This document shows, piece by piece, positions 1 to 4,807 of a DNA stretch of 8,172 nucleotides. The position numbers were made by a program, and so were the translations under genes. This DNA comes from Bacillota bacterium (GTDB lineage: Bacteria; Bacillota; Clostridia; Lachnospirales; Lachnospiraceae). The notes beneath the pieces were generated by a model that saw only the letters and a program-made list of their open reading frames with translations, ran no database searches and was not told the DNA's origin. The stretch lies in the NCBI GenBank assembly GCA_023435505.1, contig JAEYRR010000302.1, positions 1 to 8,172 on the forward strand, in the 5' to 3' direction. Each line of letters begins with the position of its first letter. The first letter of the stretch is position 1.

Positions 1-100
1 CCGCCTAAGTACCAACGTGTGCATAACAGTCTTCTGGGGGATGATCTACGGTCGTCTGTTAGTCCCCACCTCAATTCTTAAGGATATAAAGGATAGGCCA
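1..100. other. unassigned GC-richer segment at the window edge
   Basis: The first 70 bases are about 54% G+C, clearly richer than the other non-coding DNA here, and hold no convincing gene. TAACAG (24-29) can pair with CTGTTA (56-61), and TGGGGGA (35-41) can pair, with one bulge, with TCCCCA (63-68). The two pairings cross each other. Frame 2 is open from base 2 to the TAG at 128-130, about 42 codons without a visible start, and runs into the terminator stem, so it could be chance or the tail of a gene cut by the edge. A structured RNA end is possible, but I could not match it to tmRNA, RNase P RNA, SRP RNA or 6S RNA. Confidence 0.25.
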
Positions 101-111
101 AACAAAAAAGA

Positions 112-138
112 GGGTGTAACTTATAGATAGTTACACCC
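112..138 (-). terminator. Rho-independent terminator of the leftward operon
   Basis: A perfect 10-bp stem (112-121 with 129-138, GGGTGTAACT / AGTTACACCC) closes a 7-base loop. On the minus strand it is followed by TCTTTTTTG, the U-tract of an intrinsic terminator. It lies 16 bases past the stop codon of the PHP gene, the last gene of the leftward operon. On the plus strand no T-run follows, so it should act mainly on leftward transcripts. Confidence 0.9.
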
Positions 139-154
139 TGTTATAATTCAGGCT

Positions 155-874
155 CTACCCTTTCTCCCTTAATGCTTTTATCACTGCTGCCGCTGTCCTC
201 TCTTCTACCTCTAGGAAGTGTTGTGGCTCATGGATGTCTTTTAGGTAATGGGCATCGGAGTCGTGGAGGATTCTACATTTTTGAAGATAGGGATGTTGTT
301 TCTTTAGTTCTTCCACCTTTGTCTCGTCCTTAATCTCTACGGTGGTAAAACGGCTATCAAAGGGAATAAATCCTAGATTGTACAGTAAACTATGGCTGTT
401 CTTGTCGATGTGGGCTGGAATCATGACGCCCTCATACTGTTCCACCAAATCATATACTTGGTCAAAGGAGATTCTTGTGCTTTGAATCAGGAGGTTGGGT
501 TCATGACCAATCACCTGATCTTCTTCATTACATAAAAGCTGTGGTCCAAAGATAGACTCCTTATTAGGAAAGAGATTCAGTTTACTGTATACATAGGAAT
601 CAAAGTCTAATGCCTTCTTAAGAGTCGGAAATAAGCATAACACATGGACCTCTTCTTCCGTGGTCAGCTCCATACCAGGTAGAGCAAGTATTCCGTAATG
701 CTCTGCCCAATGAAGGACTGCCTTGCAGTTACGGCACGTATTATGATCCGTTACAGCAATCAGCTCTAACCCATTTACCACTGACATTCCTACAATATTA
801 GCCGGCGTCATATCCTGATCTCCACAAGGAGATAGGCAGGAATGGAGATGTAAATCATAAGACAACCTAAGCAC
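155..874 (-). CDS. PHP-domain metal-dependent phosphoesterase
   Basis: This 239-residue protein is a likely cytoplasmic PHP-superfamily hydrolase, a family that binds two or three metal ions and cleaves phosphoesters. The motifs seen are DLHLHS (H9, H11), VTDHNT (D43, H44), GMELT (E69), HVLCLF (H77), PAHID (H155) and HDSDAH (H204, D207, H209). Together they supply a full set of PHP metal ligands, so the enzyme looks active. No signal peptide or membrane segment is seen. The start is a GTG (872-874) that overlaps the end of the preceding DRTGG gene by 8 bases. Only a weak ribosome site precedes it, which suggests translational coupling. A TTG at 863-865 is an alternative start. The substrate is unknown: TrpH/YciV-like nucleotide phosphatase activity is possible. 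Its place as last gene of a HydS-like operon suggests a nucleotide or phosphate signal, which is inference. Confidence 0.88.
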   Translation of the reverse strand: MLRLSYDLHLHSCLSPCGDQDMTPANIVGMSVVNGLELIAVTDHNTCRNCKAVLHWAEHYGILALPGMELTTEEEVHVLCLFPTLKKALDFDSYVYSKLNLFPNKESIFGPQLLCNEEDQVIGHEPNLLIQSTRISFDQVYDLVEQYEGVMIPAHIDKNSHSLLYNLGFIPFDSRFTTVEIKDETKVEELKKQHPYLQKCRILHDSDAHYLKDIHEPQHFLEVEERTAAAVIKALREKG

Positions 875-1202
875 GAATTAACTCTTCGATCTGGCGGGCA
901 GTCTCATAGATTGGCTGGTCGGTAGCAAGCACTATAATGCCCTGTTCCTTGGCTTTACTAACAACTGGCTCATCCAATACGATTCCTTCTGCCAGAATCA
1001 CTGCTGCTGCATCCGTCAGGGAAGCCACAGCAAGTGTATTGATATTACCCATTACAGTCACCCAAGCTGCTCCGGCTGGAGATTTACTCATAGCAATGCT
1101 CAGTAAATCACAACAATAGGGAACGGTAATGGTTTTCTCGGTATCTCCTTCTATATTGATCACCTTAAATATATCTAGCTTAAGTAACTCTGCTACTGTC
1201 AT
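867..1202 (-). CDS. small DRTGG-like domain protein (second copy)
   Basis: A 111-residue soluble protein that is almost entirely one DRTGG-like domain, a presumed regulatory or ligand-binding fold also found in some CBS-domain and phosphotransacetylase proteins. It shares a pattern with the operon's first gene: a D-L-L-S segment near residue 32, a hydrophobic strand ending near AVILAEG (67-73), then KAKEQGIIVLAT (83-94), which parallels the GIALLST segment of the other copy. The ATG at 1200-1202 is preceded by AGGAGG (1210-1215 on the plus strand) at 7 bases, and this site overlaps the stop codon of the HydS-like gene. Its 3' end overlaps the PHP gene by 8 bases. Ligand and partner are unknown. 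A pair of such proteins around a HydS-like protein suggests a fixed module. Confidence 0.75.
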   Translation of the reverse strand: MTVAELLKLDIFKVINIEGDTEKTITVPYCCDLLSIAMSKSPAGAAWVTVMGNINTLAVASLTDAAAVILAEGIVLDEPVVSKAKEQGIIVLATDQPIYETARQIEELIRA

Positions 1203-1213
1203 GGTAATTCCTC

Positions 1214-2494
1214 CTATTGGTCATCTAATTTATTAATCTCATCGGAAAGTTGATGAATGTATTTCTTTAAGATGTGGATACAGTCCTTTTCCTTGGCTAC
1301 TCCACGAACTACATCCTCTGCCAGCGCACGGCAGGTAGGAGCACCACAGGAGCCACAATCAAGACCTGGGAGGCTTTTCATCAGTTCTTCTACCTTGGCT
1401 ACATTCGCAATGCTTTCTTCTAAATTACCCCCAAGCTTAAATACCGGTTCATACTGGACATCACTACTCCAAAAAGCATTCTTAGGTGCTGGTGTACTTA
1501 GTCTTGCACAGGCCACCGGCATGTATTTACGAAGTCTCTTTAATTTGACCTTGGCCACAAATGGGTTCTCTACGGTCATGACTCCACCAACGCAGCCTCC
1601 GTTACAGGCATTTAGCTCAATAAACTCCAGATTACCGAATTTTTGATCCTCCATATCCTCTAAGACACGGATTACATTTTCTATCCCATCTGCTGCCAAA
1701 TAGCTGTCGGTTAAAAGTCCTCCGGCCTCTCCACCTGTACTTCCCCAGGAGATTCCGATCTTACCGGAAATAGAGAGCTCCTCTACGTCATCCACACTAT
1801 CCTTCATATAATGAATTAACGAAGGATAGACCTCTTTAATGGCAAGAACTGCATCCAGCTCGCTTTTTTCGATTCCAAGCGGAGAATGCATCGCTGTCAC
1901 CTTGGCAGGGCATGGAGAGATGAAGATAATTCCAATCTTCTCACTAGGCAGACCTGTCTTTTTCATAGCTCTTTCTCTGGCTAAGGAAGCAGCCAGATCA
2001 ACAGGTGCGCAGATAGGAAGCAGATGTTCAATTAGATTAGGAAATCTAACTCGAATCAGTCTCACAACAGAAGGACAGGCTGTACTGATGATCGGCCACA
2101 TCTCTTTATGCTCTTCTACATATTTTCTGGACATCTCAGAAACAAGCTCAGCCGATCCACTTACCTCATATACATCATCAAAACCCATTTTCTTTAATGC
2201 TGTCAACACTATATTGACATCCTCAAGATTATTGAACTGGGCATATAGAGAGGGAGCCGGAAGGGCAACTGTATATTCATAGTTCTGTAATACACTGATA
2301 CTATCATAGTACGCTTTTTTGGCATGATGAGGACAGATACGGATGCACTCGCCACAGTCAATACAGAATTCCTTTGTAATCACTGCTTTTCCATTCCGTA
2401 CACGAATAGCCTGAGTAGGACAACGTTTAATACAGTTTATGCACCCCATGCATTTGTCTGGATCTAGACGTACTGATGTATAAAACTTATCCAT
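1214..2494 (-). CDS. HydS-like putative sensory [FeFe]-hydrogenase
   Basis: A 426-residue soluble iron-sulfur protein. Residues 15-54 hold two ferredoxin motifs (C15/C18/C21/C25 and C44/C47/C50/C54). The central H-domain keeps all four cysteines expected to hold an H-cluster: C140 in STACP, C195 with K198 in SPCPAK, and C297 and C301 in ELNACNGGC. Residues 380-405 form a third Fe-S motif (C380, C383, C388, C405) of the PF04060 type. The proton-transfer cysteine beside the first ligand is Ala (A139), and the Met normally in the MAC motif is Asn (N295). The [2Fe-2S] and His-ligated cluster domains of catalytic HydA are absent. These are marks of group C/D putative sensory hydrogenases such as Thermotoga HydS or Thermoanaerobacter TamHydS. 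No PAS domain follows, which favours group D. It probably senses H2 or redox state rather than turning over rapidly. AAAGGAG lies 6 bases before the ATG. Confidence 0.88.
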   Translation of the reverse strand: MDKFYTSVRLDPDKCMGCINCIKRCPTQAIRVRNGKAVITKEFCIDCGECIRICPHHAKKAYYDSISVLQNYEYTVALPAPSLYAQFNNLEDVNIVLTALKKMGFDDVYEVSGSAELVSEMSRKYVEEHKEMWPIISTACPSVVRLIRVRFPNLIEHLLPICAPVDLAASLARERAMKKTGLPSEKIGIIFISPCPAKVTAMHSPLGIEKSELDAVLAIKEVYPSLIHYMKDSVDDVEELSISGKIGISWGSTGGEAGGLLTDSYLAADGIENVIRVLEDMEDQKFGNLEFIELNACNGGCVGGVMTVENPFVAKVKLKRLRKYMPVACARLSTPAPKNAFWSSDVQYEPVFKLGGNLEESIANVAKVEELMKSLPGLDCGSCGAPTCRALAEDVVRGVAKEKDCIHILKKYIHQLSDEINKLDDQ

Positions 2495-2534
2495 TTTCTT
2501 CTCCTTTCAACAGAATGTGTTGCCATCTTCGTCC

Positions 2535-2969
2535 TTAGTTAGCGTTCTCGGCAAACACTTTCATGGTAACAGTTGTTCCGACACCAACCTCAGTCTCTAT
2601 CCACATTTCATTAGAGTATTTTTTCATATTAGGAAGACCCATGCCTGCACCAAACCCTAAAGTTCGAATATTGTCAGGTGCGGTAGAGTAACCTGCCTGC
2701 ATCGCCAGATCTACATCGGGAATTCCTGGACCCTTGTCTTTGAGTATCATCTTAATCTCTTTGGGGGAGATCTCTACATCAATGGTTCCACCATCTGCAT
2801 GGATGACCATATTAATCTCGCCTTCATACATGGCAATTGCTACTCTTCTCACTACATCAGGACAAAATCCCATCTGTTTCAGCTTAGACTTTACATCGCT
2901 GGATGCTTCTCCTGCCCTGGTAAAGTCCTCAGAGGATACTTGATAATTTAAATTAATGATCTCGCTCAT
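2535..2969 (-). CDS. RsbW/SpoIIAB-like GHKL ATPase (anti-sigma-type)
   Basis: With the start used here the protein has 144 residues and is a single HATPase domain, without a histidine-phosphotransfer helix, sensor or membrane segment. The ATP-binding boxes are the N-box around E49-x-E51-x-N53, the G1 box DKGPGIPD (78-85), the G2 loop LGFGAGMGLPNM (104-115) with the following lid-side helix, and GVGTT (129-133). This is the size and order of anti-sigma-factor serine kinases of the RsbW/SpoIIAB kind, which bind sigma factors or phosphorylate anti-sigma antagonists. No sigma factor or STAS antagonist gene is in this window, so the target is unknown. The gene overlaps the upstream DRTGG gene by 17 bases. 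It probably passes on a signal in the HydS-like operon, which is inference. Confidence 0.82.
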   Translation of the reverse strand: MSEIINLNYQVSSEDFTRAGEASSDVKSKLKQMGFCPDVVRRVAIAMYEGEINMVIHADGGTIDVEISPKEIKMILKDKGPGIPDVDLAMQAGYSTAPDNIRTLGFGAGMGLPNMKKYSNEMWIETEVGVGTTVTMKVFAENAN

Positions 2970-3315
2970 ATGGTGCACCTCCACGAAGTCCCTTTTCGTA
3001 AAGCAGCCCACAGGCGGAAAACATGCGGTGGCCTGTAGAAAGCAGAGCTATTCCACAGTCATTGGCCAGTTCGATCATCGTGTCATCAGGACGTTTTCCA
3101 CGGACAAATACGATACAGACAATATCCATCATCTCAGCTGTTCGAATTACCTGGGGATTGCAAAGTCCGGTTAGCAATACTGACTGGTCCTTTACAAATG
3201 CCAGAACATCGCTCATCATATCTGAACCACAGGCAGTATGTACCGCCTTATCCATAAAATCCTCTCCACTAATTACCCTCGCCCCTAATATGTCACAAAT
3301 ATCTCTAACTGTCAT
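2953..3315 (-). CDS. DRTGG-domain protein, first gene of the leftward operon
   Basis: A 120-residue soluble protein made of a short N-terminal helix (VRDICDILGA) and one DRTGG domain. The diagnostic stretch runs from GSDMMSDVLAF (30-40) through LLTGLCNPQVIRTAEM (47-62) and VFVRGKRPDD (69-78) to GIALLSTGHRMFSACG (88-103). From memory this is the typical stand-alone DRTGG protein found beside HydS-like proteins in Clostridia. The function is unproven, and a small-molecule-binding or protein-interaction role is presumed. AGGAGG (3323-3328) sits 7 bases before the ATG at 3313-3315. The 3' end overlaps the ATPase gene by 17 bases, so the two are co-transcribed and probably coupled. It is the promoter-proximal gene, about 105 bases from the predicted transcription start. 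Confidence 0.82.
   Translation of the reverse strand: MTVRDICDILGARVISGEDFMDKAVHTACGSDMMSDVLAFVKDQSVLLTGLCNPQVIRTAEMMDIVCIVFVRGKRPDDTMIELANDCGIALLSTGHRMFSACGLLYEKGLRGGAPYERDH
2977..2982 (-). promoter_or_regulatory. ribosome binding site fixing the ATPase start
   Basis: On the minus strand GGAGGT lies 7 bases before the ATG at 2967-2969. The open frame continues upstream to an ATG at 3009-3011, but that would add 14 residues (MGCFTKRD...) that do not look like family sequence and sit inside the DRTGG gene. The internal start giving MSEIINLNY is therefore preferred. Confidence 0.8.
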
Positions 3316-3363
3316 CCTATATCCTCCTTATATAATAAATTCTTACGGTCTACCTTCTATTAG

Positions 3364-3381
3364 TTGTATATTTATTAACAA
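3364..3381. promoter_or_regulatory. candidate Rex (NADH/NAD+ redox repressor) operator
   Basis: TTGTATATTTATTAACAA matches the clostridial Rex consensus TTGTTAA-N4-TTAACAA at 12 of 14 defined positions, with one half-site perfect. It lies within the leader of the leftward operon, roughly +40 to +57 from the predicted start, where a bound repressor could block elongation. Rex is an established regulator of fermentation and hydrogenase genes in Clostridia. Rex itself is not in this window. Confidence 0.55.
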
Positions 3382-3427
3382 CTTAATCCTAGACATTAGC
3401 CATTTCTAATATCTGGTATGTACTAAA

Positions 3428-3456
3428 AGTATAGCATTAGAACAACTTTTTTTCAA
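3428..3456 (-). promoter_or_regulatory. sigma-A-type promoter of the leftward operon
   Basis: On the minus strand TTGAAA (3451-3456) is followed after 17 bases by TATACT (3428-3433). A TG dinucleotide one base before the -10 box makes an extended -10, TGCTATACT. Transcription would start near 3421, leaving a leader of about 105 bases to the first DRTGG gene. Box match and spacing make this the best promoter in the window. Confidence 0.75.
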
Positions 3457-3486
3457 TAGAAGGCATATAAGCATGACATAATTAAC

Positions 3487-3498
3487 CATTTTAAAATG
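3487..3498. repeat. 12-bp perfect palindrome upstream of the hyd promoter
   Basis: CATTTTAAAATG is a perfect palindrome ending four bases before the -35 box of the rightward promoter. It could be a small regulator site or a chance AT-rich palindrome. No family is assigned. Confidence 0.35.
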
Positions 3499-3502
3499 CG
3501 TT

Positions 3503-3530
3503 TTGACAAATAATTATCTATTTCGATAAT
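3503..3530 (+). promoter_or_regulatory. candidate sigma-A promoter P1 of the hydrogenase operon
   Basis: A perfect TTGACA (3503-3508) is followed after 16 bases by GATAAT (3525-3530), one mismatch from TATAAT. Transcription would start near 3537, leaving a leader of about 160 bases. The boxes coincide with a long dyad listed separately, so this promoter may be the repressible one. Confidence 0.6.
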
Positions 3531-3535
3531 TATTT
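3508..3535. promoter_or_regulatory. 11+11 base inverted repeat over P1, candidate operator
   Basis: AAATAATTATC (3508-3518) and GATAATTATTT (3525-3535) are perfect inverse complements across a 6-base spacer (TATTTC). The repeat begins at the last base of the -35 box and covers the spacer, the whole -10 box and bases up to the start point, the classic place for a repressor. The core TTATC-N6-GATAA does not match the Rex consensus and only loosely recalls AT-rich Fur/PerR-type sites. The cognate regulator is unknown. No terminator role is likely, because the stem is all A/T apart from two G:C pairs. Confidence 0.5.
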
Positions 3536-3551
3536 TTGTTTAAACTGCCAC

Positions 3552-3582
3552 TGTTCTTTTTTTAGAACACAGACATATCTGT
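3552..3582. repeat. two adjoining short inverted repeats in the hyd leader
   Basis: TGTTCT (3552-3557) pairs with AGAACA (3564-3569) around a T6 loop. It is followed at once by ACAGA/TCTGT (3569-3573 with 3578-3582) around CATA. They lie between P1 and the downstream -10 box, so they may be operators for the second promoter or hairpins in the P1 transcript. Stems are only 5-6 bp, so function is uncertain. Confidence 0.3.
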
Positions 3583-3601
3583 AGATTTCTTAACATTTAT
3601 A

Positions 3602-3610
3602 TGCTATAAT
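3602..3610 (+). promoter_or_regulatory. extended -10 promoter P2 of the hydrogenase operon
   Basis: TGCTATAAT combines a perfect TATAAT (3605-3610) with a TG extension. The -35 at 17-base spacing is poor (TAGATT, 3582-3587), which extended -10 promoters tolerate. Transcription would start near 3617, leaving a leader of about 80 bases before hydC. Confidence 0.55.
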
Positions 3611-3616
3611 TACAAT

Positions 3617-3665
3617 GCGTGTATGGGCTTTACGCTTAGCTACGCTGGGATATACTCATTCCCGG
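3617..3665 (+). other. possible structured leader of hydC mRNA
   Basis: The stretch is GC-richer than its surroundings. GCGTG (3617-3621) can pair with TACGC (3631-3635), and CTGGGA (3645-3650) with TCCCGG (3660-3665) including one G-T pair. TACGCT is repeated directly at 3631-3636 and 3641-3646, exactly one helical turn apart. It could be a small leader element or paired protein sites. I do not recognise a riboswitch class. Confidence 0.25.
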
Positions 3666-3698
3666 TTGTAATATAAATATATCAAGGAGGTAAAGAAA

Positions 3699-4196
3699 AT
3701 GGGTTCTAAAACGAGCAAGATTCCTTTTGCCGGTACAAAAGAGCAAGAGGCCGAACTTTTAAAAGTCATTGCTGCCCACAAAAATGACAAGGGAGCTCTT
3801 ATGCCTGTTCTTCAACAAGCGCAAGGAATTTATGGCTATCTTCCAATTGAAGTTCAAACCATTATTTCTAACGAGATGGATATTCCATTGGAGAAAATCT
3901 ACGGAGTTGTAACATTCTACTCTCAATTCTCTCTTAACCCTAAGGGTAAATACCAGATTTCAGTTTGTCTTGGTACTGCTTGTTATGTAAAGGGTTCTGG
4001 TGATATCTATAACAAATTAATTGAAAAATTAGGAATTCAAGGTGGAGAATGTACACCTGATGGTAAGTTTTCATTAGACGCATGCCGTTGTATCGGTGCC
4101 TGTGGATTAGCACCAGTACTAACTGTAAATGATGATGTATATGGCCGTTTATCAGTTGATGACATCGATGGCATTATCGCTAAATATACAGAATAA
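3699..4196 (+). CDS. hydC: NuoE-like [2Fe-2S] subunit HydC of bifurcating hydrogenase
   Basis: A 165-residue cytosolic electron-transfer subunit. A helical N-terminal region (about 15-70, with PVLQQAQGIYGYLP) precedes a thioredoxin-fold domain with the four [2Fe-2S] ligands C90 and C95 (VCLGTAC) and C131 and C135 (CIGAC), the C-x4-C / C-x3-C pattern of the NuoE/HoxE family. Length is normal for the family. In HydABC enzymes this subunit sits beside the flavin subunit HydB and carries electrons in the NAD-linked branch. AAGGAGG (3684-3690) lies 8 bases before the ATG. The stop codon overlaps the next start in TAATG. Followed by hydD, hydB and hydA rather than membrane complex I genes, it belongs to a hydrogenase and not to respiratory NADH dehydrogenase. 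Confidence 0.93.
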   Translation: MGSKTSKIPFAGTKEQEAELLKVIAAHKNDKGALMPVLQQAQGIYGYLPIEVQTIISNEMDIPLEKIYGVVTFYSQFSLNPKGKYQISVCLGTACYVKGSGDIYNKLIEKLGIQGGECTPDGKFSLDACRCIGACGLAPVLTVNDDVYGRLSVDDIDGIIAKYTE

Positions 4197-4756
4197 TGAT
4201 GACCGAACTTTCTCTTAATGTATTAGATGTGGCAAACAATTCGGTTCGTGCTAATGCGTCGATGATTGTGATTAAAATAACAATCGACACCAAAAACGAT
4301 ACTATGACTATTTTGATTGAGGATAATGGAAAAGGAATGACTCCTGAACAAGTAAACCAGGTAGAAGATCCTTTCTTCACTACTCGAACGACCAGAAAAG
4401 TTGGCCTTGGTGTTCCTTTTTTCAAATTAGTTGCAGAAGCCTCTGGCGGAAGCTTCTCCATAACATCTACTCCTGGAAAAGGAACTTCCGTACTTGCAAC
4501 CTTTGGCTATTCTAACATTGACAGAATGCCTTTAGGAGATATCACAAGTACCATACATACTCTAATTACATTTAATTTAAATATAGATTTTGTCTATACA
4601 TATCATGTTGATGAAAGAGAATTTATATTGGATACGAGAGAATTTCGTGAAATCATTGGAGACGTTCCATTTAATGCGAAAGAAGTTTCTTCCTATATTA
4701 AAGAATATCTGGAAGAAAACAAAGAAGAAGTCGATGGAGACCTTACTGTATATTAG
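4196..4756 (+). CDS. small GHKL ATP-binding protein (HydE of hydCEDBA type)
   Basis: A 186-residue soluble protein with a Bergerat ATP-binding fold in residues 1-104: N-box D11-x3-N15-S16, G1 box DNGKGM (43-48), DPFFTTR (58-64), G2 box GLGVPF (70-75) and GKGTS (94-98). It has no dimerisation/phospho-acceptor helix and no sensor, so it is not a normal histidine kinase. Residues 105-186 form an unassigned extension rich in Asp and Glu. The gene sits second in the hydrogenase operon, as does the gene I recall as hydE in A. woodii. That is not the radical-SAM maturase HydE. The ATG at 4196 overlaps the hydC stop (TAATG) with no ribosome site of its own, so translation is probably coupled. An ATG at 4199 is equally possible. 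A regulatory, chaperone-like or phosphorylating role is inferred only from the fold. Confidence 0.85.
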   Translation: MMTELSLNVLDVANNSVRANASMIVIKITIDTKNDTMTILIEDNGKGMTPEQVNQVEDPFFTTRTTRKVGLGVPFFKLVAEASGGSFSITSTPGKGTSVLATFGYSNIDRMPLGDITSTIHTLITFNLNIDFVYTYHVDEREFILDTREFREIIGDVPFNAKEVSSYIKEYLEENKEEVDGDLTVY

Positions 4757-4763
4757 TAAGGTC
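4739..4763 (+). other. 9-bp hairpin at the ATPase-hydD junction
   Basis: GACCTTACT (4739-4747) and AGTAAGGTC (4755-4763) form a perfect stem around a 7-base loop, overlapping the ATPase gene's stop codon (4754-4756). No T-run follows, so it is not an intrinsic terminator. It could be an mRNA processing or stability element that sets subunit ratios. The stem lies 30 bases before the hydD ribosome site (AGGAGGT, 4794-4800). Confidence 0.5.
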
Positions 4764-4807
4764 GCAACTTGAACAACGCTATTAAATTCAATTAGGAGGT
4801 ATTTTCT

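Noticed and set aside
2..130. C-terminal end of a coding gene in plus frame 2 (about 42 codons)
   Set aside because: It has no start within the window, no recognisable motif, and it ends inside the terminator stem. Kept only as unresolved edge sequence.
1257..1646. 129-codon open frame on the plus strand
   Set aside because: Antisense shadow of the C-terminal part of the HydS-like gene, with no ribosome site or known motif.
1839..2282. 147-codon open frame on the plus strand
   Set aside because: It lies wholly opposite the HydS-like gene, whose Fe-S motifs prove the minus strand is coding. The translation shows no recognisable domain.
2970..3011. Upstream ATG (3009-3011) for the RsbW-like ATPase
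   Set aside because: GGAGGT is placed correctly only for the ATG at 2967-2969, and the extra 14 residues lack family character.
3023..3409. 128-codon open frame on the plus strand across the DRTGG gene and leader
   Set aside because: It is antisense to a DRTGG domain with clear family sequence and runs through the Rex-like site, and no domain is seen.
3590..3595. TTAACA as the -35 box for the TATAAT at 3605
   Set aside because: Spacing is only 9 bases, and the extended -10 TGCTATAAT explains the promoter without it.
4180..4461. 93-codon open frame on the minus strand
   Set aside because: It is antisense to the GHKL ATPase gene, whose N-, G1- and G2-boxes define the real frame.
4196..4756. 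Radical-SAM hydrogenase maturase HydE, or a full sensor histidine kinase
   Set aside because: No CxxxCxxC radical-SAM motif is present, and there is no phospho-acceptor His helix or sensor. Only a GHKL ATP-binding domain is visible.
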